From Trueperella pyogenes (lineage in GTDB: Bacteria; Actinomycetota; Actinomycetes; Actinomycetales; Actinomycetaceae), in contig NZ_UHHW01000002.1 in the NCBI RefSeq assembly GCF_900460345.1, positions 434,001-498,000 on the forward strand: a stretch of 64,000 nt of DNA. The letters are read 5' to 3'. Below the pieces are notes generated by a model. That model saw only the letters and a list, made by a program, of their open reading frames with translations, made no database searches and was not told the DNA's origin. This document shows, piece after piece, positions 44,878 through 54,575 of the stretch (positions are counted from its first letter, which is position 1; each line of letters starts with the position of its first letter). The position numbers and the translations under genes are program-made.

Positions 44878-46766
44878 CCGATTACCTACTTGGGATTGGG
44901 TGGCTGATCTTTTCCACGTTGATCTGCTACGGGCTTGGCGCAGCGATTCGCAGGCAGACGGCGTCCTTCGCGCAGAATCTTGTGGTGGGCTACCTGGCCT
45001 ACAGCTTTATCCTGGCAATGCTCATCGTTCCGATACAGTTGTTGGCAAGATCTTTTGCTCCGCTGGTTATCGCAGTCGTGGCTGCCCTGGCCGCCGCGGT
45101 TGGACTGATCGTGATGCGGTGGCGGGAACTGTGGGCGGATCGTCCGAAGGCCAGCGAGCTGCTCAAAAACAACTATTTTCTGGTGATCGTCGTCGTGGCA
45201 TTGATGGGGATCTACCTGCTCCAAACGGATTTGATCTGGAATAACAACAACACAGACGACGGTTACTATCTGGTCAAGTCCGCAACGCTGGCGTATCTGG
45301 CTGACCCGTTTACCACTGTCTACGGCACGGGATTCGACAACACCGCTACACAATTTGATCCCTATCAGTTGAGCTCAATTCAGGCCGAGATGTCGGTCTA
45401 CATCTATTTGTTAGGCATCGACCCCGTCTTCTTTATGCGCGGCGTGCTCAACGTCTTCCACTATTTGCTCGTGGCAGCGTCGGTTTCTTGGTTCGCCGAG
45501 GTAATCTTCACATCCACCGATCTGAAAACGCGGCCTTCTTGGCCACAGTATTCGACGGCGATCCTTTTGCTGTTTGCCTTCGAGTTTCGCACGATAGAAA
45601 CGTGGAACATTGTTGCGGTCCAGGATCTATGGCACTTTAACAGCGCGATATGGTACGGGGGAAGCATCGTGCGAGTCGTCGGATTCCTCTGGATTCTCAC
45701 GCCTTTCCTGCAATCGCGGCGAATTGGTGTGCGTGAGATCGCCACAGTCAGCGCCATTAGCGTCGTGCTGATTTCCAAGGCCGCGGCGGCCATACCGCTC
45801 ATCTTGGTTGCGGGTATCGGGTACTTATTGGCGTTTGCGCTGAGCGCTCACCGCTACAAGTGGCGCAGCATTGCGATATTGGGAGGCGTTCTGCTCGGCG
45901 TCGGCCTGGCCTTGCCGGGGCGCTCCGATATTGCTCTTCTTATCGGCAAGGTGATGCTGTCGAACGTGACCTCGCCTGTGCTATGGTCCAGCGCGGTGCT
46001 GGTCCTCGCCGCCGTGTGGCTGTTCCCTACGCTGCCGATCCGGCGGATGTTCGTCGTTTTAGCGACATCCGTGGGGATGATGATCGTGCCGGAAGTCAAT
46101 GACATCTTCGAGACGGCCGCCGCATACGTTTTCGTCGCACTGCGCACGCAAGCCTCAACCTTCTACCTGCTGATGATCCTGGGCTTTATCGGCGCCCAAT
46201 TGTTGCTCGCGAAGTATGCGCGCAACGTTTTCTCGGCGCTTCAGGTTTTCCTGGCGGCGATTTTAGGCTTTGGCGCCGTCGCCTCGACCATTCCTGTGTA
46301 TGGAAACCCAATTCACACCCTGCGCGTGATGAAAGAATACCCACTCTTGATGCCAACCGATACGGCTGAGCTCTCGAAGAGACTGGAGACCATGGCACAA
46401 GGAAAGGTTCTTGACGCGATCGTCCCCGAGTTCATCACCCTCCACCAGCGTCGTCATTATGTGGCGTCCGTGGTGCGCACCTATGCACCACATGTGCGCT
46501 CGATTTCCGCCCTGACCCGTTTCGGGCCGACGGGCCTAGCCGACTACCCAGAGTGGGGATTAAGTCAACAGGCTGTATACGACCGCTTTATCGCCGATCC
46601 CACGGCACTAACCCACCAGGCCTTCGCGCAGATTCTGGAAACCTACCCGATCGACGTCGTCGTGGTCCCGCATGAGGGATACGACGAATTCGCGGGCAAG
46701 GATGGGTTTGCGTTTGTCGGCCGCGTCGGTGTCTACCACATCTATGCGCGTGCGGGGACTAGGTAG
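44874..46766 (+). CDS. Large polytopic membrane protein of the polysaccharide locus (third, divergent)
   Basis: 630 residues, about 13 transmembrane helices to residue 480, then a soluble C-terminal 150 residues ending IDVVVVPHEGYDEF...VYHIYA. The first big external loop holds NNNTDDGYYLVKSATLAYLADPF. The architecture is the same as the two proteins at 29.4 and 33.7 kb, but the sequence is clearly more distant. A GT-C transferase or polymerase role is possible but unproven. It is coupled to the double glycosyltransferase gene by ATGA. Confidence 0.65.
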   Translation: MTDYLLGIGWLIFSTLICYGLGAAIRRQTASFAQNLVVGYLAYSFILAMLIVPIQLLARSFAPLVIAVVAALAAAVGLIVMRWRELWADRPKASELLKNNYFLVIVVVALMGIYLLQTDLIWNNNNTDDGYYLVKSATLAYLADPFTTVYGTGFDNTATQFDPYQLSSIQAEMSVYIYLLGIDPVFFMRGVLNVFHYLLVAASVSWFAEVIFTSTDLKTRPSWPQYSTAILLLFAFEFRTIETWNIVAVQDLWHFNSAIWYGGSIVRVVGFLWILTPFLQSRRIGVREIATVSAISVVLISKAAAAIPLILVAGIGYLLAFALSAHRYKWRSIAILGGVLLGVGLALPGRSDIALLIGKVMLSNVTSPVLWSSAVLVLAAVWLFPTLPIRRMFVVLATSVGMMIVPEVNDIFETAAAYVFVALRTQASTFYLLMILGFIGAQLLLAKYARNVFSALQVFLAAILGFGAVASTIPVYGNPIHTLRVMKEYPLLMPTDTAELSKRLETMAQGKVLDAIVPEFITLHQRRHYVASVVRTYAPHVRSISALTRFGPTGLADYPEWGLSQQAVYDRFIADPTALTHQAFAQILETYPIDVVVVPHEGYDEFAGKDGFAFVGRVGVYHIYARAGTR

Positions 46767-46778
46767 GCCAGCGCGCGA

Positions 46779-46810
46779 TAGGATAGTGGCATTGGTGTAA
46801 ATCTGAGGAG
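46779..46810 (+). promoter_or_regulatory. Probable rmlD promoter and RBS
   Basis: TAGGAT (46779-46784) as -10, predicted start at about 46791, RBS GAGGAG (46805-46810), ATG 46815. No clear -35. Confidence 0.4.
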
Positions 46811-46814
46811 AAAA

Positions 46815-47666
46815 ATGCACTGGACAATCATCGGCGCCGCCGGAATGCTAGGAACGGATCTGACGGACATGGTCAAGGAGCGCGGCGGCGACGTCGTGGC
46901 TATCGATCGCCCAGAGATTGACATCACGGATCCGGCCTCGGTGGCGGCACTCGAAGCCACCGACGTCATCGTCAACTGTGCCGCCTACACCGCTGTAGAT
47001 CTTGCTGAAGAACACGAAGCGGATGCTTTTGTCGTCAACGCTGTCGGCCCCCAGCTGCTCGCCCGCCGCGCAGCTGAGCTCGGCGCACACGTCGTCCACA
47101 TCTCCACAGACTACGTCTTCGCAGGCGACGCCCCGGCTCCGTACGGCGAGTACGCGCCAATCGCCCCCAAATCTGCTTACGGGCGGACCAAGGCGGCAGG
47201 CGAATGGGCCGTGCGAAGCGAGACTGACGCCTACTACATTGTGCGAACCGCCTGGCTGTATGGAGAACACGGCCAGTGCTTCCCCAAGACGATGGCCAAG
47301 CTATCCGATTCCCACCCGCAGCTGTCGGTGGTCACCGATGAGGTCGGTCAGCCCACCTGGACGCGCGACCTCGCCGATCTCATCATCCGCCTTGTCGAGG
47401 CCGGGGCGCCCTCTGGTATCTACCACGGCACGGCCTCTGGGCAGACGAACTGGCACGGTTTTACCAAGGAGATTATTGCCGCGTACGGCAAGGATCCGGC
47501 GATCGTGGGGGAGACCACGGCCGCTGCCTTTAAGCGCCCGGCGCCGCGGCCGTCGTACTCTGTCCTCGCCCATGACGCCCTCGACGCAGTCGGCATCGCG
47601 CCGATTGGTCACTGGAAAGAGCGCTGGGCCGAGGCGGCGCAGCGGGTGCTGGCCAACCTCGGGTGA
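46815..47666 (+). CDS. rmlD: dTDP-4-dehydrorhamnose reductase
   Basis: 283 residues, SDR fold. GAAGMLGTDL NADP-binding loop, NCAAYTAVDLAEEHEADAF, HISTDYVFAGD, catalytic YGRTKAAGEW Tyr-Lys, and RTAWLYG. It carries out the last step to dTDP-L-rhamnose. In many actinobacteria rmlC is fused or adjacent; here it is neither. It converges on rmlA. In mycobacteria rmlD also sits beside wbbL and LCP genes. Confidence 0.94.
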   Translation: MHWTIIGAAGMLGTDLTDMVKERGGDVVAIDRPEIDITDPASVAALEATDVIVNCAAYTAVDLAEEHEADAFVVNAVGPQLLARRAAELGAHVVHISTDYVFAGDAPAPYGEYAPIAPKSAYGRTKAAGEWAVRSETDAYYIVRTAWLYGEHGQCFPKTMAKLSDSHPQLSVVTDEVGQPTWTRDLADLIIRLVEAGAPSGIYHGTASGQTNWHGFTKEIIAAYGKDPAIVGETTAAAFKRPAPRPSYSVLAHDALDAVGIAPIGHWKERWAEAAQRVLANLG

Positions 47667-47680
47667 TACGCAATCACCTG
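47660..47680. terminator. Hairpin between convergent rmlD and rmlA
   Basis: GGTGAT (47662-47667), loop ACGCA, ATCACC (47673-47678), extended by a G-T and a C-G pair to 47660-47680. It overlaps the rmlD stop. A bidirectional terminator is possible; no T tract. Confidence 0.4.
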
Positions 47681-47684
47681 CGCG

Positions 47685-48548
47685 TCAGTGCTGGAGCAGG
47701 CGCAACAGATAATCGCCGTATCCGGACTTCACCAGCGGTTCAGCGCGCTGACGCAGGCCGTCGTCGTCGATGAAGCCCATACGCCAGGCGACTTCCTCGG
47801 GCGCGCCGATCTTGAGGCCTTGGCGGGCCTCCACGGTACGCACGAAGGCGGTCGCGTCTGCCAGCGAGTCGAATGTGCCGGTATCCAGCCATGCGGTGCC
47901 ACGCGGGAGAACCTCGACCGAGAGCTTACCGGCCTCCAAGTAGACCTTATTGACGTCCGTGATCTCGTACTCGCCGCGCGCAGATGGCTGGAGATTCTTC
48001 GCAATCTCCACCACGTCGTTGTCGTAGAAGTAAAGGCCCGGCACGGCATAGTTCGACTTGGGGTGGGTGGGCTTCTCCTCGATCGACAGTGCGCGGAAAT
48101 CCTCGTCAAATTCGACGACGCCGTAGCGCTCCGGATCCGTGACGTGGTAGGCGAAGACGGCGCCGCCGTCGGGATCCACATTGCGGCGCAGCTTGGTCCC
48201 CATGCCGGGGCCGTAGAAGATGTTGTCGCCCAGGATGAGGCTGGCTGGTTCGTTGCCGATAAACTCGGCGCCCAGCACAAAAGCCTGGGCCAGGCCGTTG
48301 GGGACCTCCTGAACTGCGAAGGAGAGATTGATTCCATATTGGGAGCCGTCGCCGAGCAGACGATGGAACTGCGGCGCGTCGTCGGGGGTAGTGATAATGA
48401 GGATGTCGTCAATACCGGCGAGCATCAGGGTGCTCATCGGGTAGTAGATCATCGGCTTATCGTAAACAGGCACAAGCTGTTTGGACGTGCCCAAGGTGAT
48501 CGGATGTAGACGAGTGCCGGATCCACCGGCCAAAATGATTCCACGCAT
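47685..48548 (-). CDS. rmlA: Glucose-1-phosphate thymidylyltransferase
   Basis: 287 residues, the standard RmlA size. [60 protein letters not shown]. It activates glucose-1-phosphate with dTTP for rhamnose synthesis. An apparent 32-residue upstream extension has no family match; ATG 48548 is right. It is preceded by AACAAT/TAACAA 6-7 bases upstream and no RBS, so it may be leaderless. Confidence 0.95.
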   Translation of the reverse strand: MRGIILAGGSGTRLHPITLGTSKQLVPVYDKPMIYYPMSTLMLAGIDDILIITTPDDAPQFHRLLGDGSQYGINLSFAVQEVPNGLAQAFVLGAEFIGNEPASLILGDNIFYGPGMGTKLRRNVDPDGGAVFAYHVTDPERYGVVEFDEDFRALSIEEKPTHPKSNYAVPGLYFYDNDVVEIAKNLQPSARGEYEITDVNKVYLEAGKLSVEVLPRGTAWLDTGTFDSLADATAFVRTVEARQGLKIGAPEEVAWRMGFIDDDGLRQRAEPLVKSGYGDYLLRLLQH

Positions 48549-48560
48549 AATTCTATTGTT
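48549..48560 (-). promoter_or_regulatory. Possible leaderless -10 box for rmlA
   Basis: On the minus strand AACAAT (48560-48555) lies 6 bases before ATG 48548. The match to the -10 consensus is 4 of 6, so this is weaker than the other cases. Confidence 0.35.
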
Positions 48561-48604
48561 ACCCAAAATGGCAAGGTTTTGGGACTGAAATGAGGTAAGA
48601 AAAT

Positions 48605-49579
48605 ATGACAAAGAAAGAAACGAGCGCCGAGGACAGGTCGGCACTCGTCGCGGTCACTGTCTTCCCGCTTATCATCGTCGCCGGTGCTGTGTGGGCCTAT
48701 TTCTTCCCTGCCGCCGCCTCCCACCTGACGCCCTACATTGCGCCTGGCCTGGGTTTCATCATGTTCACTATGGGCCTGACCTTGCGGGTGGAGGATTTTA
48801 AGCGCGTGGCGGAGCGTCCACTCGCTATCCTCATCGGGGTGGCCGCGCAGTACGTCATTATGCCGATTGTTGCCATCGCGGTGGTGAAAGTGCTGAATCT
48901 GCCTGTGGGCTTGGCGATCGGCTTTATCCTCCTTGGCGCGGCGCCGGGCGGTACGGCCTCCAACGTGGTGGCCTACCTGGCAAAGGCCGATGTCGCCCTC
49001 TCGGTCACGCTCACCACCGTCTCCACGCTACTGGCCCCGATCTTCACTCCGCTGCTCGTGCAGTGGCTGGCCGGCACGCTCACGGATATCGACGGTCTTG
49101 CGATGGCCATCTCCATCCTCAAGACCGTGGTCATCCCGGTGGTGGGCGGCATCGTGTTGCGCCTGCTCCTGCCCGCTGTGATCGACAAGGTCCTGCCCGT
49201 CTTGCCCTGGGTGTCCACGCTGGGCATCTCCGCGGTGGTCGCGGCCCTCATCCCCGGCTCGGCCCAAGCGATCGCGACGGCGATGGGCGTGGTGCTCGTC
49301 GCCGTGATCGTCCACAACCTGGCTGGTTTGGTGATCGGTTACTGGGCGGCCCGCGCCAGCGGCTTCTCGCCGCGCGCGGCGCGCACAGTCAGCATCGAGG
49401 TGGGTATGCAAAACTCCGGCCTCGCCGCCACGCTGGGCAAGACGCATTTCGCCGCTACCCCCGAGGCTGCCTTGCCGGGCGTCATCTTCTCGGTGTGGCA
49501 CAACGTCTCCGGCGCGCTGGTCTCACTGTACTTCCGCCGCCGCGCCGGCGCAGAAGCCGCTCTGCGCGCGTCCAGGTAG
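48605..49579 (+). CDS. Bile acid:sodium symporter family (BASS) transporter
   Basis: 324 residues with about ten hydrophobic helices. [19 protein letters not shown] and [26 protein letters not shown] are BASS signatures, with the [13 protein letters not shown] motif at the sodium/substrate crossing. Bacterial members carry organic anions such as pantoate or keto acids; the substrate here is not known. RBS AGGTAAG at about 48592-48598. It is divergent from rmlA and probably unrelated to glycan synthesis. Confidence 0.88.
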   Translation: MTKKETSAEDRSALVAVTVFPLIIVAGAVWAYFFPAAASHLTPYIAPGLGFIMFTMGLTLRVEDFKRVAERPLAILIGVAAQYVIMPIVAIAVVKVLNLPVGLAIGFILLGAAPGGTASNVVAYLAKADVALSVTLTTVSTLLAPIFTPLLVQWLAGTLTDIDGLAMAISILKTVVIPVVGGIVLRLLLPAVIDKVLPVLPWVSTLGISAVVAALIPGSAQAIATAMGVVLVAVIVHNLAGLVIGYWAARASGFSPRAARTVSIEVGMQNSGLAATLGKTHFAATPEAALPGVIFSVWHNVSGALVSLYFRRRAGAEAALRASR

Positions 49580-49586
49580 TTCCGGC

Positions 49587-50198
49587 TCAGATCAGCGTCG
49601 CTCGTTCGACCTCGGCCACGCGTGCCGGGTCGCGGTCATCTCCCACGACGACGATCGAGCCGCCCGCGCTCGCGGCCACCAGCGCCGTGACGGCGTCGGC
49701 GATCGTGGGCTTGACGAGCACGCTCGCCTGGCTGATCGCGCGTCCCGCGCGCACGCGCTCCACATTGGCCAGTTCCTCGGCGATCATGAGCGTGTCAGGT
49801 TGCGCCATGACCTCGGCTGCGCCGTCCGCCACGCCGTCGGGCAACTGTCCGTGCCAGGCGAAGGCGAAGGAGTCGAGGTTGAGGGCCACGATCTCGCCGC
49901 CCGCCTCAACCTGCGGGTCGGTGGTCACGACGACGCTCCCGTCAGTGCCTACAGTGACCCGCGCCCCCGCGACTATTCCGCCCAGCGCCCAGGCGAGCGT
50001 CTTCCAGTGCAGCGGCAGGTCGAGGGCGAGCTCGTCGCCGGGTTCGAGGCCGCACTCGTCGGCGAGGTAATTGGCGATTTTGGCGACGTGATTGGCCAAC
50101 ACCTTGCCCGACAGCTCGATCCGCCCGTCGGCGTCGTACCAGGTCAGGGCGGGGGAGGTGCCGCGCGTGAGGAGCGCTTGATAGAGCGAGGCGGTCAT
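49587..50198 (-). CDS. TIGR03089 family protein
   Basis: 203 residues. The sequence resembles the N-terminal part of AMP-dependent acyl-CoA synthetases (LTWYDADGRIELSGKVLANHVAKIANYLADECG, then GDELALDLPLHW), but it is too short to hold the catalytic core. This is the pattern of TIGR03089. In mycobacteria the homologue (Rv3268) lies next to LCP, rmlD and wbbL genes. ATGA overlap with the inositol-monophosphatase-family gene upstream. Confidence 0.75.
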   Translation of the reverse strand: MTASLYQALLTRGTSPALTWYDADGRIELSGKVLANHVAKIANYLADECGLEPGDELALDLPLHWKTLAWALGGIVAGARVTVGTDGSVVVTTDPQVEAGGEIVALNLDSFAFAWHGQLPDGVADGAAEVMAQPDTLMIAEELANVERVRAGRAISQASVLVKPTIADAVTALVAASAGGSIVVVGDDRDPARVAEVERATLI

Positions 50199-51061
50199 GA
50201 CTGGCTCCCAAAGTAGTCCGTGTGCAAGTCCTGCGGGGCCACCGCGTGGATCGCGTCTAGGCAGAGTCGGACGGCGTCGGGGTGGCCGGCGGCGAAATGG
50301 GGGCAGTCGTGGGCGCCGCTGGAGGTTTCCGTGTGGTCGTCACGCACGCCGACGACGGTGCCACCGGCCGCCCGCACGAGCGCCACGCCCGCACCGATAT
50401 CCCACGGCTGGGTGGCCATGCCCATGCACCCGCCGAATGTCCCTTCGGCGACGCCGGCCAGGTGCAACGCGGTCGACCCCATGCGGCGAAGTGACTTGGC
50501 GCCCTGCAATAGGAGGCGCAAGCCCGCGGCGGCGCCATCCTGGTCGGCGAGGCGTTCGGAGGGGAAGCCCGCCGCCAGGAGAGAACGGTGAGGCGGCTCG
50601 TCGGTGACGTGGATCGGCGTGCCGTTGCGGTAGGCCCCGGTTGCGTCGGCGCGGTAAAGGAGATCGAGGCAGGGCTGGTAAATGACGCCGGCCACGACGT
50701 CGCCGTCGCAGACGGCGGCGATCGAGATACACCAGTAGTTCAGGCCCGAGGTGAAGTTTGAGGTGCCATCGATGGGGTCGACCAACCAGATGACGTCGTC
50801 GGCGGTGGCGCGCGCTGCCCTCCCCGAGGCGTCGATCGTCTGGCCTTCCTCCTCGCCGAGGAGGAGGCAATCGGGCAGGGCGTCGAAGAGGATGGCGCGG
50901 ATGGCCGCCTCGGCGCGGCGGTCATGAACCGTGACGGGGTCGTGGAAATTTCTCTTATACTCGATCTGGCCGGGGTCCTTGAAGGCCTCCAGGAGATCGG
51001 GCGCCACCGCGCGGGCGGCCTGTTCGGCGAGATCGGCGAGATCGCAGGGTTCAGGAGTCAT
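50195..51061 (-). CDS. Inositol monophosphatase family phosphatase
   Basis: 288 residues. Metal-site motifs: GEEEG (about 69-73), DPIDGTSN (95-102) and WDIGAGVALVRAAGG near the C-terminus, all intact. Family members hydrolyse inositol phosphates, fructose bisphosphate, PAP or histidinol phosphate; the substrate cannot be told from sequence alone. The ATG at 51061 directly abuts GGAGGT with no spacer, so the start is uncertain. Co-transcribed with the TIGR03089 gene. Confidence 0.85.
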   Translation of the reverse strand: MTPEPCDLADLAEQAARAVAPDLLEAFKDPGQIEYKRNFHDPVTVHDRRAEAAIRAILFDALPDCLLLGEEEGQTIDASGRAARATADDVIWLVDPIDGTSNFTSGLNYWCISIAAVCDGDVVAGVIYQPCLDLLYRADATGAYRNGTPIHVTDEPPHRSLLAAGFPSERLADQDGAAAGLRLLLQGAKSLRRMGSTALHLAGVAEGTFGGCMGMATQPWDIGAGVALVRAAGGTVVGVRDDHTETSSGAHDCPHFAAGHPDAVRLCLDAIHAVAPQDLHTDYFGSQS

Positions 51062-51203
51062 ACCTCCATCGTCGCATGAAACAGCGAGAGAGGAAGACCA
51101 GTTCCACGGGCGGGGCCGGAATTAGGGAGCGGCAATATCTCACATTTGCTGGGCCATACCCTGAACAACACGCCGAAAAACATGCCAAAGTGTCTAAACT
51201 GCC

Positions 51204-51260
51204 TTGACTTTAGCGGGTTACACGGCTGTAATTTAACCTAGACAAGTTTTGAACGGAGGA
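51204..51260 (+). promoter_or_regulatory. Strong promoter and RBS of whiB
   Basis: TTGACT (51204-51209), 17-base spacer, TGTAAT (51227-51232). The RBS GGAGGA (51255-51260) precedes ATG 51265. It is the clearest conventional promoter in the window. The remaining bases of the 203-base gap (51062-51203) show nothing recognisable. Confidence 0.7.
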
Positions 51261-51264
51261 CCCC

Positions 51265-51621
51265 ATGAGGCAGTCGAAAGCGATTTCGCCGCTCCACGCC
51301 GCCCATGCTGCGGACGATCCTCAGGTGGCGCAAAGCCTGATGCAGGGCATATTCAACCTCGGCTACGGATTCGCGGAGGAAGCGGATCTGGCCTGGATGG
51401 AAGACGCGTTGTGTGCCCAAACAGATCCGGATATCTTCTATCCAGAAAAGGGCGGTTCCACCGCTCCCGCAACATCGATTTGTAAGAACTGCTCCGTGCG
51501 TGCGGAGTGCCTCGAGTATGCCGTGACGAACGATATCCGGCATGGTATCTGGGGCGGAACCTCGGACAATGACCGCAAGCGGATGGCTCGTGAGCGGAAG
51601 GCCGCACGCGGAGGGCGCTAG
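51265..51621 (+). CDS. whiB: WhiB-family iron-sulfur transcriptional regulator (WhiB2/WhmD-like)
   Basis: 118 residues. Four cluster cysteines C50, C73, C76 and C82, with CxxCx5C spacing, then the GIWGG turn (about 94-98) and a basic end RKRMARERKAARGG for DNA or sigma-factor contact. WhiB2/WhmD controls septation and division genes in mycobacteria, and WhiB sporulation septation in Streptomyces. Neighbours downstream (GT2, DUF5719, then DUF3499 and zincin genes) match the WhiB2 setting, not WhiB1 or WhiB3. TAGTG overlap with the next gene. Confidence 0.9.
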   Translation: MRQSKAISPLHAAHAADDPQVAQSLMQGIFNLGYGFAEEADLAWMEDALCAQTDPDIFYPEKGGSTAPATSICKNCSVRAECLEYAVTNDIRHGIWGGTSDNDRKRMARERKAARGGR

Positions 51622-54575
51622 TGGACAGTGCCACTCGTGAAACGGTCACGGCGATCGTGGTGTGCCACGGCCGTGACCTTTCTTATTTTGCTGACACGCT
51701 CGCAGGTGTAAGCCACCAACGTCACCAGGCAGACCACATCGTGGTAGCCGTGCCGACTCTCGACCCTGCTTATGTCGAGCTAGCCAAGTCCCACCTGGAC
51801 TTCGAGGCAGAAAACGTCCATCTCGTCGCGGCCATGGGGAAGAATCTCGGGCAAGTCCTGTCCCAACTCGACTTTCACGGATCGGACTGGTTGTGGATCC
51901 TGCACGCTGATTCGTGCCCATACGCGGGCACCCTGGACATCCTTTTGCGTACCGGCGAGGCCTCCAAACGCGTCGGCGTCGTTGGGCCTAAGCAGATCGC
52001 GTGGGACGACGCCGAGGCGCCCGTCCTGCTCGAGGTCGGCATCCAGGCCACCCGGTCCGCGCGCCGCGTGCCCGAGATCGAGCCGGGGGAACGCGACCAG
52101 GGTCAGCTCGATTCCCGCACGGACGTGCTTGCCGTGGGCAGTGCGGGCGCGCTCGTGCGGCGCAGTGTGTGGGATGAATTGGGCGGTTTCGATCCCTTTC
52201 TGGGGCCCTTCGGTGACGGCCTCGAATTCTGCCGCCGGGCCCGGCGAGCCGGTTATCGGGTGGTGGTCGAGCCGCAGGCGGTGATCCGCCATGGTCGAGC
52301 TGCCCTTGGCGACAATCCGGATGGCAGTTACGCCCGGCGGCGATCGGCGCAGATTTACAATGCGTTACTCGCCGCGCCCGCAGCCTTCGTCCCGCTCTAT
52401 GCGCTCGGCTATCTGCTCAACGCCCTGCCGCGTTCGCTGGCCCGCCTAGTCATGAAGGAGACCACCTTAGCGTGGGCAGAAATTGGCGCGGGCCTGCGGG
52501 TGCTCAGGATGGTCAACGACGTCGTGCGCGGGCGGCGTCGCCTCGCCAAGAGCGCCCGCGTAGGCCCAGATGCGCTCACCCCGCTCGAGGCCAGTTCGGC
52601 CGACATCCGTCACGCCCGCCGCGAAATGCGGCGCTCAGCCAAAGAACGAAGACTCCTCGCCGAGCAGCCCGACCCGTTGACGGTCAAGGCGCGCGCGGAC
52701 TTGGCCCGGCACTCGCGCCGTGGGCTCGCGCTGACGATGGCGGCATCGCTGGCGATGACCGTGGCCGTCTTTGTCCGAGTGTTCTCCGCGGGAGTACTCG
52801 CGGGCGGCGGACTGGCCGGGGATACGACGAGCGCCCCGGAACTTGCACACCTCATCTGGTCCGGTTGGCTAGATTCAGGAAGCGGACATCCCTACGCTGT
52901 CGATCCACTGTGGATGATCCTCCTGCCACTGCTGGCACTCGGGCATCCCTTCTCGATGACGCTCGGCGCGCTCGCCACCGGCGTACTCTATGCGGCCATG
53001 CCTGCCGCGGCATGCTTCGCGTACCTTGCCGCCGGCCGCATGTCGGCCTCGTGGGTGGTGCGCACAGTTACCGCCCTGCTCTGGATCGTCGCCCCGCCTT
53101 TCCTCGACGCGCTCTGGCACGGCGAACTCGGCGCGGTAGTCGTGCACGTGACACTGCCTGTTGCGGTGTTCGCCCTGGCAGGAGCCTGGAACGGTTCGGC
53201 CCGCAGCCTTGGTCTGGCAAGCCTCGCCCTGGGCGTGCTCGCAGCAAGCACGCCCGCATTCGGCGCCGTGGCCGTGCTCATCGCCGTCATCGGATACGCA
53301 TTCCGGCCCGGCCAGCGCAAGCGCTGGTTGTGGATGCCCGTCCCAGCGCTCTTCCTGCTGGCGCCCTCGCTGCGCCGCCCGGCGCTCGGCCTGCTCTTTG
53401 CCCAACCGGGCGTACCAACGGGCTCTGAATCCGCACGCGCCACCGTTGAGCGCCTACTCGCTGATCCTCTCCTGTTCGCGGCGCTCGCCGCCGTTGCCGG
53501 CACGGCGGTGTTCGCGCTTCTACGTCTACACCGGCGCTGGCTGATCCGCCTCGGCTGGCTTATCGTCGCAGCAGGCTTCGGCTTTGCCGCCCTCGCGCCC
53601 CAGCTAGCCGTGGCGCGTCGGCTCGTGCCTGGCGGCTACCAGAGCGTCGAAGGATCGCCCACAGTCGGCTACTCGATCGTCTGGCTTGGCCTGTGGATCT
53701 GCATTACCTGCGCCGCCCACGGGCTGCGCAGCGCCATGCGCAAACGCAGCTTCGGTATCACCCAGATCGTCGGGGGCCTTCTCATGCTGGTTGTGCCAGT
53801 TGCCGTCGGCGGACTCGGCGCAGGCGCACTCATTCACATGTGGAAAAACGAGCCGGTGCTCGGTGCGCATACTCCCGCCATTCCCGCGCTTGCCAGCGAA
53901 GCCTACGAGCGCCACGAGCGGGTCTTGGCGTTGACCGCCACCTCGACTGGTCTGCGCGGCGAAGTGTGGCGGTCAGCAGGCATTGAACTTCACGAGTACA
54001 CCATGGCGCGCGGAGCCAACGAGGCCATCTCCGATCCCGACGCCGCAGATGCGGCCCTCGCCACCGCCGTCATACAACTGGCTCAGGGAGCAACAGATGA
54101 CATGTCGCTGGCTGAGCACGCCATTTCCATTGTGCTCGTACCACCAGCCCGGGAAGGTGAATCGCCCGAATTCCGCAGTCAGCTCATCGGCCGCCTGCAC
54201 ACGGTCCCCGGCCTGCAGTACGTCACTACCGGTGAGGCTGGCACCTTCTGGCGCGTCACTGGCATGACCGCCCGTGCCCGTGCAGGAAGCGCGCTAGAGT
54301 CCGGCGTCGTCAGCGCCCACGGAGTGGTCACTGGCCCGGCCACAGTTGTCCTTGCCGAGCGCGCGGACCGTGGCTGGCGGGCTACCGACGGCGAGCTGGC
54401 GCCGGTTGAGCAAGGCTGGGCACAGGCATGGAAGCTGCCCGCCGGAACCGCGACGGTTAGCATCGACTTCGTCGATCCGATCAACCGGATCCTTGTCGCC
54501 GGGCAGGTTCTTGCGCTCCTGGCGAGTCTGGTCACCGCCCTGCCATTTCGCCGCCGCGTGGGAGGTGTGCAATGA
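51621..54575 (+). CDS. GT2 glycosyltransferase fused to a large polytopic membrane domain
   Basis: 984 residues. A GT-A domain (about 1-260) has TAIVVCHGRDLSYF, WLWILHADSCPYAG (DXD-like), VGPKQIAW and GSAGALVRRSVWDELGGFDPFLGPFGDG. A basic linker follows, then about a dozen transmembrane helices (about 365-740) and an extracytoplasmic beta-rich end (about 740-955) before a final helix. The same gene is found after whiB in other actinobacteria. It probably moves a sugar onto a wall polymer, but no substrate is known. GTG shares its G with the whiB stop; RBS GGAGGG (51610-51614). Confidence 0.8.
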   Translation: MDSATRETVTAIVVCHGRDLSYFADTLAGVSHQRHQADHIVVAVPTLDPAYVELAKSHLDFEAENVHLVAAMGKNLGQVLSQLDFHGSDWLWILHADSCPYAGTLDILLRTGEASKRVGVVGPKQIAWDDAEAPVLLEVGIQATRSARRVPEIEPGERDQGQLDSRTDVLAVGSAGALVRRSVWDELGGFDPFLGPFGDGLEFCRRARRAGYRVVVEPQAVIRHGRAALGDNPDGSYARRRSAQIYNALLAAPAAFVPLYALGYLLNALPRSLARLVMKETTLAWAEIGAGLRVLRMVNDVVRGRRRLAKSARVGPDALTPLEASSADIRHARREMRRSAKERRLLAEQPDPLTVKARADLARHSRRGLALTMAASLAMTVAVFVRVFSAGVLAGGGLAGDTTSAPELAHLIWSGWLDSGSGHPYAVDPLWMILLPLLALGHPFSMTLGALATGVLYAAMPAAACFAYLAAGRMSASWVVRTVTALLWIVAPPFLDALWHGELGAVVVHVTLPVAVFALAGAWNGSARSLGLASLALGVLAASTPAFGAVAVLIAVIGYAFRPGQRKRWLWMPVPALFLLAPSLRRPALGLLFAQPGVPTGSESARATVERLLADPLLFAALAAVAGTAVFALLRLHRRWLIRLGWLIVAAGFGFAALAPQLAVARRLVPGGYQSVEGSPTVGYSIVWLGLWICITCAAHGLRSAMRKRSFGITQIVGGLLMLVVPVAVGGLGAGALIHMWKNEPVLGAHTPAIPALASEAYERHERVLALTATSTGLRGEVWRSAGIELHEYTMARGANEAISDPDAADAALATAVIQLAQGATDDMSLAEHAISIVLVPPAREGESPEFRSQLIGRLHTVPGLQYVTTGEAGTFWRVTGMTARARAGSALESGVVSAHGVVTGPATVVLAERADRGWRATDGELAPVEQGWAQAWKLPAGTATVSIDFVDPINRILVAGQVLALLASLVTALPFRRRVGGVQ

